Below, one piece after another: positions 34,242-42,525 of a stretch of DNA of 64,000 nucleotides; within the stretch, counting starts at the first letter, position 1; each line of letters opens with the position of its first letter. This DNA is from Tenacibaculum holothuriorum. GTDB lineage: Bacteria; Bacteroidota; Bacteroidia; Flavobacteriales; Flavobacteriaceae. Position numbers and translations under genes: made by a program. The notes under the pieces are model-generated. The model saw nothing but the letters and a program-made list of their open reading frames with translations. It searched no databases and was not told where the DNA came from. Location of the stretch: assembly GCF_002120225.1 (NCBI RefSeq), contig NZ_LAPZ01000003.1, positions 1-64,000 of the forward strand, read 5' to 3'.

Positions 34242-36134
34242 TTAAAATGTATATTCTGATAATGGTTTCGGAAATTTCTCAGGATTCGCAGCTAAATGAT
34301 AACGTGGATCGTCTACGTCTTCTTCAATAACATCTTTAAAAATTGGACTTGCCTTATACAATAAAACTTTACAATCTTCACTTAAATGTTTTAAAGTAAC
34401 CTTTTTCTCCGCTGCTTGATATTTCTCTACCAATGCAAAAATTGCTTCAATTGCCGAATGATCTGAAACTCGTGATTCTACAAAATCAATTTCAACTTTT
34501 TCTGGATCATTTTTTACATCAAACTTTTCGTTAAATGCAGTAATACTTCCGAAGAATAAAGGTCCCCAAATTTCATAAACTTTTGTACCATCTGCTTTCA
34601 TTCGCTTTCTTGCTCTAATTTTCTTTGCATTTTCCCAAGAAAAAACCAATGCACTAACAATTACACCTACAAAAACTGCAATTGCCAAATCGAAAAACAC
34701 TGTTACCGCTGATACTATTATCAGTACAAAAGCATCAGATTTTGGTATTTTATTCATTATTCTAAAGCTCGACCAAGCAAACGTATCAATAACCATCATA
34801 AACATTACTCCAACTAAAGCTGCAATAGGAACTTGTTCTATATATTTATCGGCAAATAAAATGAATATTAAAAGTGTTACCGCCATCATTACTCCCGATA
34901 AACGTCCTTTACCACCAGCATTTATATTAATTACAGTTTGACCAATCATACCACAACCTCCAGTACCTCCAAAAACTCCGCTTAACATATTTCCTGCACC
35001 TTGTGCAATACATTCTTTATTTCCATCTCCTCTCGATTCTGTTAATTCATCAACTAAATTCATAGTCATTAACGTTTCTATTAAACCAACAGAAGCTGCT
35101 AAAAATGCATAGGGGGCAATAAACTTTAAAGTATCTAAATTAAAAGGTAAGTGACTCCAAAGTTCAAAAATATTTAAGTTCTTAGAAATTTCGTCGAAAC
35201 CATTTAAACCAGCACCTCCTCCATCTCTAATAAAATCTCCTACATTTATTGATTGTAAACCTCCTACGATACTAACAATTGTTACTATTAAAATTGCTGT
35301 TAAAGCGGCTGGAGCTTTCTTCGTAATTTTAGGTAACAACCAAATAATAAGCATGGTTAATAATACCAAACCTACCATTGTATATAATTTTGTTCCTTGT
35401 AAAACCGACTTTACTACTCCTTTATCTTTTACAGAATACAAACCTCCTTCTTCAATATTATAAACAACCTTCTTTGTTTGAGCATCGAAAACTTGAGTAT
35501 CTGATTTTATAAAAATTTCTTTATTCGTTTCTGGATTAATTATTGAGTTTCCTTTAACAGTAAACAACACTTTATCAGAAACTAAATCGTTTATAGAGTT
35601 ATTATTAATATTGTAAACAAGTTCTTTCGACACTGTTTTACGCATGTTTTGTCCAAAAATATCTTTCTTATTTTCTTTAAACATACCTAATTGAGCCATA
35701 AAAATTACGATAGCTAAACCGTTTACAAACCCCATCATTACTGGATGTGGAATTAATCTTACTAGCTTACCCAATTTAAAAACTCCAGCTAACACTTGAA
35801 CGATTCCCATTAAAACAACCGCGGCTAATAAATAAAAATACCCCATGTTTTCTACTGGCGTATCAAACAATAACCCTTTTGCGTGCCCTTCTTGAATCAT
35901 GTTTACAAAAATTACAGCAACAGCTCCAGCAGCCCCAGAAATTAAACCAGGTCTTCCACCAAAAACTGCAGAAATAATTCCAATCATAAAAGCCCCAAAA
36001 AGTGCTACTATAGGACTAATTTGAGCAACAAATGCAAAGGCAACGACTTCAGGAATCATAGCTAACGATACAGTTATACCAGCTAACGTATCGTCTTTAA
36101 CATTAATTCTCTTGTTTCTAAGGTATTTCATCAT
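34242..36134 (-). CDS. SulP-family anion transporter with STAS domain and extra loop
   Basis: This 630-residue protein has a SulP core (AGITVSLAMIPEVVAFAFVA at 18-37, GGTGGCGMIGQ in the later half) and a C-terminal STAS domain (about 520-605). The family carries sulfate, bicarbonate or other anions. Between helices near residue 150 and 252 there is a soluble insertion of about 100 residues (DKVLFTVKGNSIINPETNKE...), not part of the usual fold. The gene is single and ends at a shared terminator. Confidence 0.9.
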   Translation of the reverse strand: MMKYLRNKRINVKDDTLAGITVSLAMIPEVVAFAFVAQISPIVALFGAFMIGIISAVFGGRPGLISGAAGAVAVIFVNMIQEGHAKGLLFDTPVENMGYFYLLAAVVLMGIVQVLAGVFKLGKLVRLIPHPVMMGFVNGLAIVIFMAQLGMFKENKKDIFGQNMRKTVSKELVYNINNNSINDLVSDKVLFTVKGNSIINPETNKEIFIKSDTQVFDAQTKKVVYNIEEGGLYSVKDKGVVKSVLQGTKLYTMVGLVLLTMLIIWLLPKITKKAPAALTAILIVTIVSIVGGLQSINVGDFIRDGGGAGLNGFDEISKNLNIFELWSHLPFNLDTLKFIAPYAFLAASVGLIETLMTMNLVDELTESRGDGNKECIAQGAGNMLSGVFGGTGGCGMIGQTVININAGGKGRLSGVMMAVTLLIFILFADKYIEQVPIAALVGVMFMMVIDTFAWSSFRIMNKIPKSDAFVLIIVSAVTVFFDLAIAVFVGVIVSALVFSWENAKKIRARKRMKADGTKVYEIWGPLFFGSITAFNEKFDVKNDPEKVEIDFVESRVSDHSAIEAIFALVEKYQAAEKKVTLKHLSEDCKVLLYKASPIFKDVIEEDVDDPRYHLAANPEKFPKPLSEYTF

Positions 36135-36212
36135 AACTCCAGTGTCTTATATAAAAGTTGGCAAAGGTAAAGATAATTTTGTTCATTTAGTTTTATGTTT
36201 CGCTAACTTTAA

Positions 36213-36244
36213 TTTTGCTGTCACTTTTTTTTACGTTAATTTTG
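36213..36244 (+). promoter_or_regulatory. Promoter of the pyr operon, with short hairpin in the leader
   Basis: TTTTG at 36213-36217 and TAATTTTG at 36237-36244 are 19 nt apart, a good TTG/TAnnTTTG promoter. The leader is only about 30 nt and contains a small inverted repeat (36255-36260 with 36270-36275) just before the pyrR ATG at 36283. Confidence 0.65.
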
Positions 36245-36282
36245 AACTTTGAAACTATCACACAAATATTGATAGCGACAAA

Positions 36283-36822
36283 ATGAGCAGAAAAACATTA
36301 CTTACTTCAAAAGAAATTGAAATAATTCTGCATCGATTAGCTTGTCAGTTAATCGAAAATCACAACGACTTTTCTAATACAGTATTAATTGGATTACAAC
36401 CAAGAGGAAGCTATTTGGCTGAACGTTTGGTAACTATTCTTGAGCAAGAGTATGGAATTAAAAACCTACAATTAGGCCTATTAGATATTACTTTTTATCG
36501 TGATGATTTCCGCAGAAATGATGAGCCACTAGAAGCTACTCCTACTAAAATTGATTTTTTAATAGAACATAAAAAAGTAGTGATTATAGATGATGTTTTA
36601 TATTCTGGTAGAAGCGTACGTGCAGCTTTAACAGCTTTACAAGCCTATGGTAGACCAGAAAACATTGAATTATTAGTACTGATTGATAGACGCTTTAGTC
36701 GTCATTTACCAATTCAACCAAATTATAGAGGAAGACAGGTAGATGCTATTAATCAAGAAAAAGTAGTCGTTCACTGGAAAGAAACTCACAACGAAGATGC
36801 CATTATTTTAGAAAACAAATAA
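36283..36822 (+). CDS. pyrR: PyrR: uracil phosphoribosyltransferase / pyr operon regulator
   Basis: This 179-residue PRTase-fold protein has the PRPP-binding loop VVIIDDVLYSGRSVRAAL (about 93-110) and LQPRGSYLAERL (34-45). In Bacillus PyrR binds pyr mRNA and also has UPRTase activity. It heads the pyrR-pyrB operon here. Upstream I see a short leader without an obvious PyrR-binding loop or attenuator, so RNA-level control is not evident. Confidence 0.92.
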   Translation: MSRKTLLTSKEIEIILHRLACQLIENHNDFSNTVLIGLQPRGSYLAERLVTILEQEYGIKNLQLGLLDITFYRDDFRRNDEPLEATPTKIDFLIEHKKVVIIDDVLYSGRSVRAALTALQAYGRPENIELLVLIDRRFSRHLPIQPNYRGRQVDAINQEKVVVHWKETHNEDAIILENK

Positions 36823-36875
36823 AATGAGCTGGTATTCAAACAACATAACAACAACACATTTAGAAAACTAAACCA

Positions 36876-37811
36876 ATGAAGCAGTTAAGTGTAGAACATT
36901 TATTAGGCATAAAATACCTTAACCCTAACGATTTAGAATTAATTTTTGAAACTGCCTCTCATTTTAAAGAAGTTATTAATAGACCTATTAAAAAGGTTCC
37001 TTCTTTACGCGATATAACAATTGCCAATTTATTTTTTGAAAATAGTACACGTACCAAGCTTTCTTTTGAATTAGCTGAAAAACGTTTATCTGCAGATGTT
37101 ATCAATTTTTCTGCAGGACAATCTTCAGTAAAAAAAGGAGAAACTTTAATTGACACCGTTAACAACATCTTATCTATGAAAGTAGATATTGTTGTCATGC
37201 GTCACTCCAATGTTGGTGCTGGTGTATTTCTTTCTAAGCATGTAGATGCTAAAATTGTAAATGCTGGTGATGGTACTCACGAACACCCAACTCAGGCATT
37301 ACTCGATAGCTTTTCAATGAGAGAAGCTTTGAACACCAATAGTTTAAAAGGAAAGAAAATAGTTATTGTAGGAGATGTTTTACACTCTCGGGTAGCATTG
37401 TCTAATATTTTTGCTTTACAATTACAAGGTGCTGAAGTCAAGGTTTGTGGACCAACTACGTTAATTCCACGTTATATTTCGAGTTTAGGAGTTGGTGTAG
37501 AAACTAATTTAAAAAAGGCTCTAGAATGGTGTGATGTTGCCAATGTACTTCGTGTACAACACGAACGAATGGCTATTAAGTATTTTCCATCAACAAGAGA
37601 GTATACGCAGCTTTTTGGTATTAATAAAGAAATACTAGATAACCTTGGCAAGAAAATTGTAATTATGCACCCAGGACCAATTAACAGAGGTGTAGAATTA
37701 ACAAGTGATGTTGCTGATAGTGATCAATCTATTATTTTGAATCAAGTAGAAAATGGAGTTGCAGTTCGTATGGCAGTAATTTACTTGTTAGCACAACAAA
37801 TAAAACGATAA
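36876..37811 (+). CDS. pyrB: Aspartate carbamoyltransferase catalytic subunit
   Basis: This 311-residue enzyme makes carbamoyl aspartate, the first committed pyrimidine step. The carbamoyl phosphate site STRTKLSFE (about 56-64), HPTQALLD and the aspartate loop HPGPINRG are conserved. Length is typical. No pyrI is seen next to it. A gene of unknown function follows after 2 bp. Confidence 0.95.
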   Translation: MKQLSVEHLLGIKYLNPNDLELIFETASHFKEVINRPIKKVPSLRDITIANLFFENSTRTKLSFELAEKRLSADVINFSAGQSSVKKGETLIDTVNNILSMKVDIVVMRHSNVGAGVFLSKHVDAKIVNAGDGTHEHPTQALLDSFSMREALNTNSLKGKKIVIVGDVLHSRVALSNIFALQLQGAEVKVCGPTTLIPRYISSLGVGVETNLKKALEWCDVANVLRVQHERMAIKYFPSTREYTQLFGINKEILDNLGKKIVIMHPGPINRGVELTSDVADSDQSIILNQVENGVAVRMAVIYLLAQQIKR

Positions 37812-37813
37812 GT

Positions 37814-38146
37814 ATGAAAATTGAAGATAAAGAAGGTTATATTTTAATAAATTCTGAAGGAAATTCTTTTGACGTTTTCTTTAAAAAATTTGAAAAAGAG
37901 CATACTAATTTTGAGGAAAATCACTTAATCGTTCATATTTCTCCAGAAATTAACAGTAATGAAAAAAATATTTCATTATTTTTGAGTTACGCAGACTTAC
38001 ATCAACAAAATGGCACATCTTTTGTTTTAATTTGTCAAAATGTAGATGTTGATGTTTTTCCAGAAACATTTAATATAGTTCCAACTTTAGTTGAAGCAGA
38101 AGATGTAATTGAAATGGAAAACATACAGCGAGATTTAGGTTTTTAA
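37814..38146 (+). CDS. Conserved hypothetical protein, STAS-like, in the pyr-rnz cluster
   Basis: This 110-residue protein starts 2 bp after pyrB. Its pattern (KIEDKEGYILINSEG, then ENHLIVHISPEIN, FLSYADLHQQNGTSFVLICQNVDVD) resembles a STAS/anti-sigma-antagonist fold. The neighbouring rnz can lead to this gene being labelled ribonuclease Z by proximity, but it has none of the metal-binding motifs. Function unknown. Confidence 0.7.
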   Translation: MKIEDKEGYILINSEGNSFDVFFKKFEKEHTNFEENHLIVHISPEINSNEKNISLFLSYADLHQQNGTSFVLICQNVDVDVFPETFNIVPTLVEAEDVIEMENIQRDLGF

Positions 38147-38214
38147 TCTTGAGAAAAATCAAGAACTAAAATCTAAATCGAAATTTTGTTTATCCCCCTA
38201 AAAACAAATAATGT

Positions 38215-38535
38215 ATGACTAAAAAATTACTTTTAATTATATTTTTATTAACTGCCTCTTTTAGCTTTTCTCAAGACAAGTTAAAGGATAAGTTACTCGC
38301 GTCTCCAAATCCCTTTTCAAATCAAACTACAATTTATTTTAATACTCAGTTAGATCAAGATGTTATTTTAACTGTAAAAAATGTATTAGGTAAAACCGTT
38401 TTTAAACAGAATTTAAAAGTTTCAAAAGGAAAAAACGTAATTCCTTTTTATCGTAACGACTTAAAATCGGGTATGTATATATACGCTATACAAAGTAGAG
38501 AAAAAATAATTTCTAAACGCTTTGTTATTAGATAA
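38215..38535 (+). CDS. Lone T9SS C-terminal sorting domain protein
   Basis: This 106-residue precursor has a signal peptide (1-19, ending in FSFSQ) and then only a type A T9SS sorting domain: SPNPFSNQTTIYFNT, VKNVLGKTVFKQNLKV, FYRNDLKSGMYIYAI and KRFVIR. Normally such a domain follows a large cargo; here no cargo precedes it. Its stop and the rnz start are adjacent (TAA ATG), so it is cotranscribed with rnz. It could act as a decoy, as an attachment module, or be what is left of a gene. Confidence 0.8.
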   Translation: MTKKLLLIIFLLTASFSFSQDKLKDKLLASPNPFSNQTTIYFNTQLDQDVILTVKNVLGKTVFKQNLKVSKGKNVIPFYRNDLKSGMYIYAIQSREKIISKRFVIR

Positions 38536-39477
38536 ATGAGTATAAAACTTACTATTTTAGGATGCCACTCTGCAACGCCTAGGGTTAACGCACATCCAAC
38601 AGCTCAATATTTAGAAATAAACAACCGTCATTTTTTAATTGATTGTGGTGAAGGTACGCAAAGACAAATGCGTAAATACAAAGTTGGATTTTCTAAAATA
38701 GATCATATTTTTATTTCTCATTTACACGGTGACCATTTCTTTGGGTTAATCGGATTAATTTCAACATTAGGCTTATTAAACAGAGAACGTGATTTACATA
38801 TTTACGGTCCAGTCGGAATAAAAGAAATTACTGTTTTACAGCTTAAACTTTCTAAATCTTGGACAAAATTCAATTTGATTTTTCATGAGCTTAGTTCAAC
38901 TGAAAGTGAACTTATTTTTGAAGATGATAAAGTTTTAGTTAAAACAATCCCACTTAATCATAGAGTTTATACAAACGGTTATTTATTTATTGAAAAACCT
39001 AAACCTCGTAAACTTCATATTGATAATATAAAACAATACGACGAAATTGATGTTTGCGATTATCACAATTTAAAAGCGGGTAAAGATTATACTTTAGAAA
39101 CTGGAGAAGTTATTCTGAACTCAGAACTAACTATTGACCCTCCAAAAGTAAAAAGTTATGCTTTTTGTAGTGATACTGCTTACAAACCCGATATAGTACC
39201 GATAATTAAAAATGTAGATATTTTATACCACGAAAGTACTTTTTTAAAAGATAGAGAAGAACTTTGTGATAAAACAAAACACGCAACTGCCGAACAAGCT
39301 GCATTAATTGCTAAAGAAGCAGATGTTGATAAGTTAATTATTGGTCATTACTCAAGTAGATATAAGAATATTGAAGATTTTAAAACAGAAGCTCAAACAG
39401 TTTTTGAAAATGTAGAACTAGCCAAAGCGGGTAACGTTTATACTACTTCTACACTTCCTCAAAGTTTAGTAGTTTAA
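38536..39477 (+). CDS. rnz: Ribonuclease Z
   Basis: This 313-residue metallo-beta-lactamase-fold enzyme cleaves the 3' trailer of tRNA precursors. The metal motif HLHGDHFFGL is at 63-72, with further ligands in NHRVYTNGYL, FCSDTAY and GHYSSRY. Length is typical of the short (RNase Z-S) form. The gene follows the lone sorting-domain gene with no gap and overlaps the CoA-binding gene on the other strand by 4 bp. Confidence 0.95.
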   Translation: MSIKLTILGCHSATPRVNAHPTAQYLEINNRHFLIDCGEGTQRQMRKYKVGFSKIDHIFISHLHGDHFFGLIGLISTLGLLNRERDLHIYGPVGIKEITVLQLKLSKSWTKFNLIFHELSSTESELIFEDDKVLVKTIPLNHRVYTNGYLFIEKPKPRKLHIDNIKQYDEIDVCDYHNLKAGKDYTLETGEVILNSELTIDPPKVKSYAFCSDTAYKPDIVPIIKNVDILYHESTFLKDREELCDKTKHATAEQAALIAKEADVDKLIIGHYSSRYKNIEDFKTEAQTVFENVELAKAGNVYTTSTLPQSLVV

Positions 39478-39836
39478 TATTGCTTCGTTGCTAATAATAC
39501 TAGAGTACAAGCAATTTCTACTTCAATAATATTCTCTTTTAACAAATTCATCAATTCAGAATTCTCAGTTCCTGGATTAAAAATCACTCTACGAGGAGAT
39601 AAATTCAATATATAAGAATAATACTCTTTTTGTCGTGACGGATTTAAATATAACGTTACCGTATCTACAGAATTGAATTTTTCTTTTTTTGTTGTAACAA
39701 ATACATCGGCAACTTCTCCTTCCTTAGCTCCAATAGCTACTACATTAATCTCATTGGCCCTTAATGCTTTAATTGCTTTGTTAGAATATCTTATTGGATT
39801 TAATGAGGCTCCAAGCACCAAAGTAATATTGTCCAT
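39474..39836 (-). CDS. CoA-binding domain protein (YccU-like)
   Basis: This 120-residue single-domain Rossmann protein has the CoA-binding pattern VLGASLNPIRYSNKAIKALR (7-26), VVAIGAKEGEV and FNPGTENSEL. The YccU-like family is of unknown physiological role. It converges with rnz, overlapping the stops by 4 bp. Confidence 0.85.
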   Translation of the reverse strand: MDNITLVLGASLNPIRYSNKAIKALRANEINVVAIGAKEGEVADVFVTTKKEKFNSVDTVTLYLNPSRQKEYYSYILNLSPRRVIFNPGTENSELMNLLKENIIEVEIACTLVLLATKQY

Positions 39837-39931
39837 AAGTTGTTAATAATACGTTAAACTCTGTTAAAACAGGTAACAAAGTTTGTTTTCAAGTAGTCTA
39901 TTAGACGTTAAAACTATTCAATTTATACGTA

Positions 39932-42427
39932 ATGAAACAAACATTAACCATACTTTTTTTGGTATTTAGCACAATTGCTTTTGCTCAAATGCCTAAAAAA
40001 TTTCTTCCGAAACCTGGAACAATTTCGGGGAAAGTAATCGACCAAAAAACAAAAGAACCACTACCCTATGTAAATGTGGTAGTAAAAGATGCTGCTAGTA
40101 AAATAGTTACTGGTGGTATTACAAACGAAAAAGGAATTTTCTCGATAAAAAATATTCCTGAAGGAAAAAACATTATTGAAATTCAATTTATAGGATACAA
40201 AACAGTTTCTAAACCTATTAATGTTACAAGAAAAAACCGAAAAGTTAATTTAGGAACTATTTCTTTAGAAGAAGATAGTACTACATTAGATGAGGTTGAA
40301 GTTCGTGCAGAAACATCAACAGTAACTCAAAAAGTAGACAGAAAAGTTATTAATGTAGGTAAAGATTTAACTTCTGCTGGTACTACTGCTTCTGAGTTAT
40401 TAAACAACGTACAATCGGTAAGTGTAGATAGTCAAACTGGTAATATTAGCTTACGTGGTAACGAAAATGTACGTGTATTGGTTGACGGAAGACCTACAAA
40501 TATTCCTGCTAGTCAGTTACTAAAACAAATCCCATCAACTTCTATTAAGAGTGTAGAATTAATTACCAATCCATCTGCTAAATACAATCCAGAAGGAATG
40601 AGTGGTATTATTAATATTGTTCTTAATAAAAATGCCAACATGGGATTCAATGGATCTTTAAATACTGGAATTGAAGCTGGACATTATGTACGTTACAATG
40701 CTGGTACCAATATGAATTATAAAACTGGTAAAGTTAATTTCTTTGGTAACTACGGTTATAGAGGAGGAGAAAGATATAACTTTGGTTTTGTAAATAGACC
40801 TGGAGAGAATTTTCAAGACTTCATTTTTACAAACGACAACGAATCGCATTTACTTAAGTTTGGTGCCGATATTTATTTAGATGATAAAAATACTTTATCA
40901 TTATACACAACTCAAAACTGGTTTGACAGTAATGCTGGTGGTAGAGCTATAATTACTAATGCAGATAATAGTATTAGAAGTAATGCACCTAACACTCAAA
41001 TTTCAGACAATCATAGTCAAACTTATAATGTAAATTATAAAAGAGATTTTGAAAAGAAAGGACATAATATTGAGTTTGAAGCTACTTATACTAAAAACGA
41101 TGCTCCTACTACATTAACCAACAGAGATCTTGCTTTAAATACATCTGACAATAGATACCAATTATTAAACTATTTTAATAATATAACTAATGACAGAAAC
41201 AATACATTAATCAATTTAGATTATACAAATCCTATTTCGAAAAATGGAAAATTAGAATTAGGTTTAGAATATAGAATTAATAGAACTGATAACACAAATT
41301 TAACCGACCAGCATAGAATTCTTACCTACGAAAGAGATAACAACAATAACATTATTTTTGATGCTAATGGTCCTCGTGTTACTCAAACAGAAAAAATTCC
41401 AAATTCAAGTTTTTCATACGATAGAAACATATACTCGGGGTATGTAAACTATAGTCATAAATTCGGAAAATTCTCTATGCAATTAGGTGCTCGTTTAGAG
41501 CAATATGAAATTGAAGGAAAATTTAATCAGGTAGGTAAAGCAACAGAGACTGTTACTGATGATATATTCACTATTTATCCTTCTACTTTCTTTACTTTTA
41601 ATCCAAATGATAAAGATCAATTTCAGCTAAGTTATAGTAAAAGAGTAGATAGACCAGGAATACAACAAGTAAACCCAATTAGAGAATGGAGTACTCCATT
41701 AATTACTTCAAAAGGAGAACCAACATTAGTTCCACAGTTTACAAATTCAGTTGAATTTAACTATACAAGAAGAATTAAAGGAGGATCGATTACATTAGGT
41801 AGTTTTTATAGAAATATTACTGATGTAATTAACAGGGTAACTTATAAAGATCCTACAGATGCAAGTGAAACAAGACAAATTTTATCTTTTGGTAATTTTG
41901 ATGATACAGATGCTTATGGTTTAGAATTCTCTACAAGTTATAGAATTACTAAGTGGTGGCGTGCAAATGCGAGTATGGATTTTTACTCTCAAAAACAATT
42001 TGGAACAACAAATGCTAATGATCCTAATTCACCAAGAATTGAAGTACAAGCTAATATATTTAACGCTCGTATAAGCAATAGCTTTACTGTTAGTAAAAAA
42101 TTACGATTACAATTATTTGCTATGTATCGTGGCCCAAGAAAAGATATTCAATGGGATGTAGATCCTATGAAAATGGTAAATATTGGAGCTAACTATAGTA
42201 TCTTAAAAGGAAAAGGAAATATTACTTTTAGAGTAAACGATATTTTCAATGATATGAGATTTCAGTTTGAATCTGAAAGACCTTATGCACAAAACGGTCG
42301 ATTTAAATGGGAAAGCAGAACTACATTCTTAGGATTTAACTATCGCTTTGGTGGAGGTAAAAACAAAGCTAAATCTCGAAGAAGAAGAGATAGCAATGAA
42401 AAGCAAGGAGGAGGAGGTTTCTTCTAA
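39932..42427 (+). CDS. TonB-dependent receptor-like outer membrane protein (OMP_b-brl_3)
   Basis: This 831-residue outer membrane protein has a signal peptide (1-19), a CarboxypepD_reg-like domain (about 30-118, GTISGKVIDQKTKEPLPYVN), a plug domain (about 145-225, ISLRGNENVRVLVDG) and a barrel of the OMP_b-brl_3 family, ending in an aromatic residue. After the last strand there is a basic, Gly-rich tail (GGGKNKAKSRRRRDSNEKQ). The substrate is unknown. The next gene is a full paralog on the same strand, separated by a terminator. Confidence 0.9.
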   Translation: MKQTLTILFLVFSTIAFAQMPKKFLPKPGTISGKVIDQKTKEPLPYVNVVVKDAASKIVTGGITNEKGIFSIKNIPEGKNIIEIQFIGYKTVSKPINVTRKNRKVNLGTISLEEDSTTLDEVEVRAETSTVTQKVDRKVINVGKDLTSAGTTASELLNNVQSVSVDSQTGNISLRGNENVRVLVDGRPTNIPASQLLKQIPSTSIKSVELITNPSAKYNPEGMSGIINIVLNKNANMGFNGSLNTGIEAGHYVRYNAGTNMNYKTGKVNFFGNYGYRGGERYNFGFVNRPGENFQDFIFTNDNESHLLKFGADIYLDDKNTLSLYTTQNWFDSNAGGRAIITNADNSIRSNAPNTQISDNHSQTYNVNYKRDFEKKGHNIEFEATYTKNDAPTTLTNRDLALNTSDNRYQLLNYFNNITNDRNNTLINLDYTNPISKNGKLELGLEYRINRTDNTNLTDQHRILTYERDNNNNIIFDANGPRVTQTEKIPNSSFSYDRNIYSGYVNYSHKFGKFSMQLGARLEQYEIEGKFNQVGKATETVTDDIFTIYPSTFFTFNPNDKDQFQLSYSKRVDRPGIQQVNPIREWSTPLITSKGEPTLVPQFTNSVEFNYTRRIKGGSITLGSFYRNITDVINRVTYKDPTDASETRQILSFGNFDDTDAYGLEFSTSYRITKWWRANASMDFYSQKQFGTTNANDPNSPRIEVQANIFNARISNSFTVSKKLRLQLFAMYRGPRKDIQWDVDPMKMVNIGANYSILKGKGNITFRVNDIFNDMRFQFESERPYAQNGRFKWESRTTFLGFNYRFGGGKNKAKSRRRRDSNEKQGGGGFF

Positions 42428-42452
42428 GCCCCCAGTGTTAATTATTCTGAAT

Positions 42453-42488
42453 AAAAATCCAAGGTACTCATTACCTTGGATTTTTTTA
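42453..42488 (+). terminator. Intrinsic terminator between the two TonB receptor genes
   Basis: Perfect 14-bp arms 42453-42466 and 42472-42485 with a 5-nt loop and a T run. The two paralogs are therefore transcribed separately. Confidence 0.85.
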
Positions 42489-42525
42489 TTACATTTAGCG
42501 TAAATAACTTAGAAAGACCCCGAAA

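Noticed and set aside
37814..38146. Second ribonuclease Z.
   Set aside because: Lacks every metal-binding motif; only the next-but-one gene is rnz.
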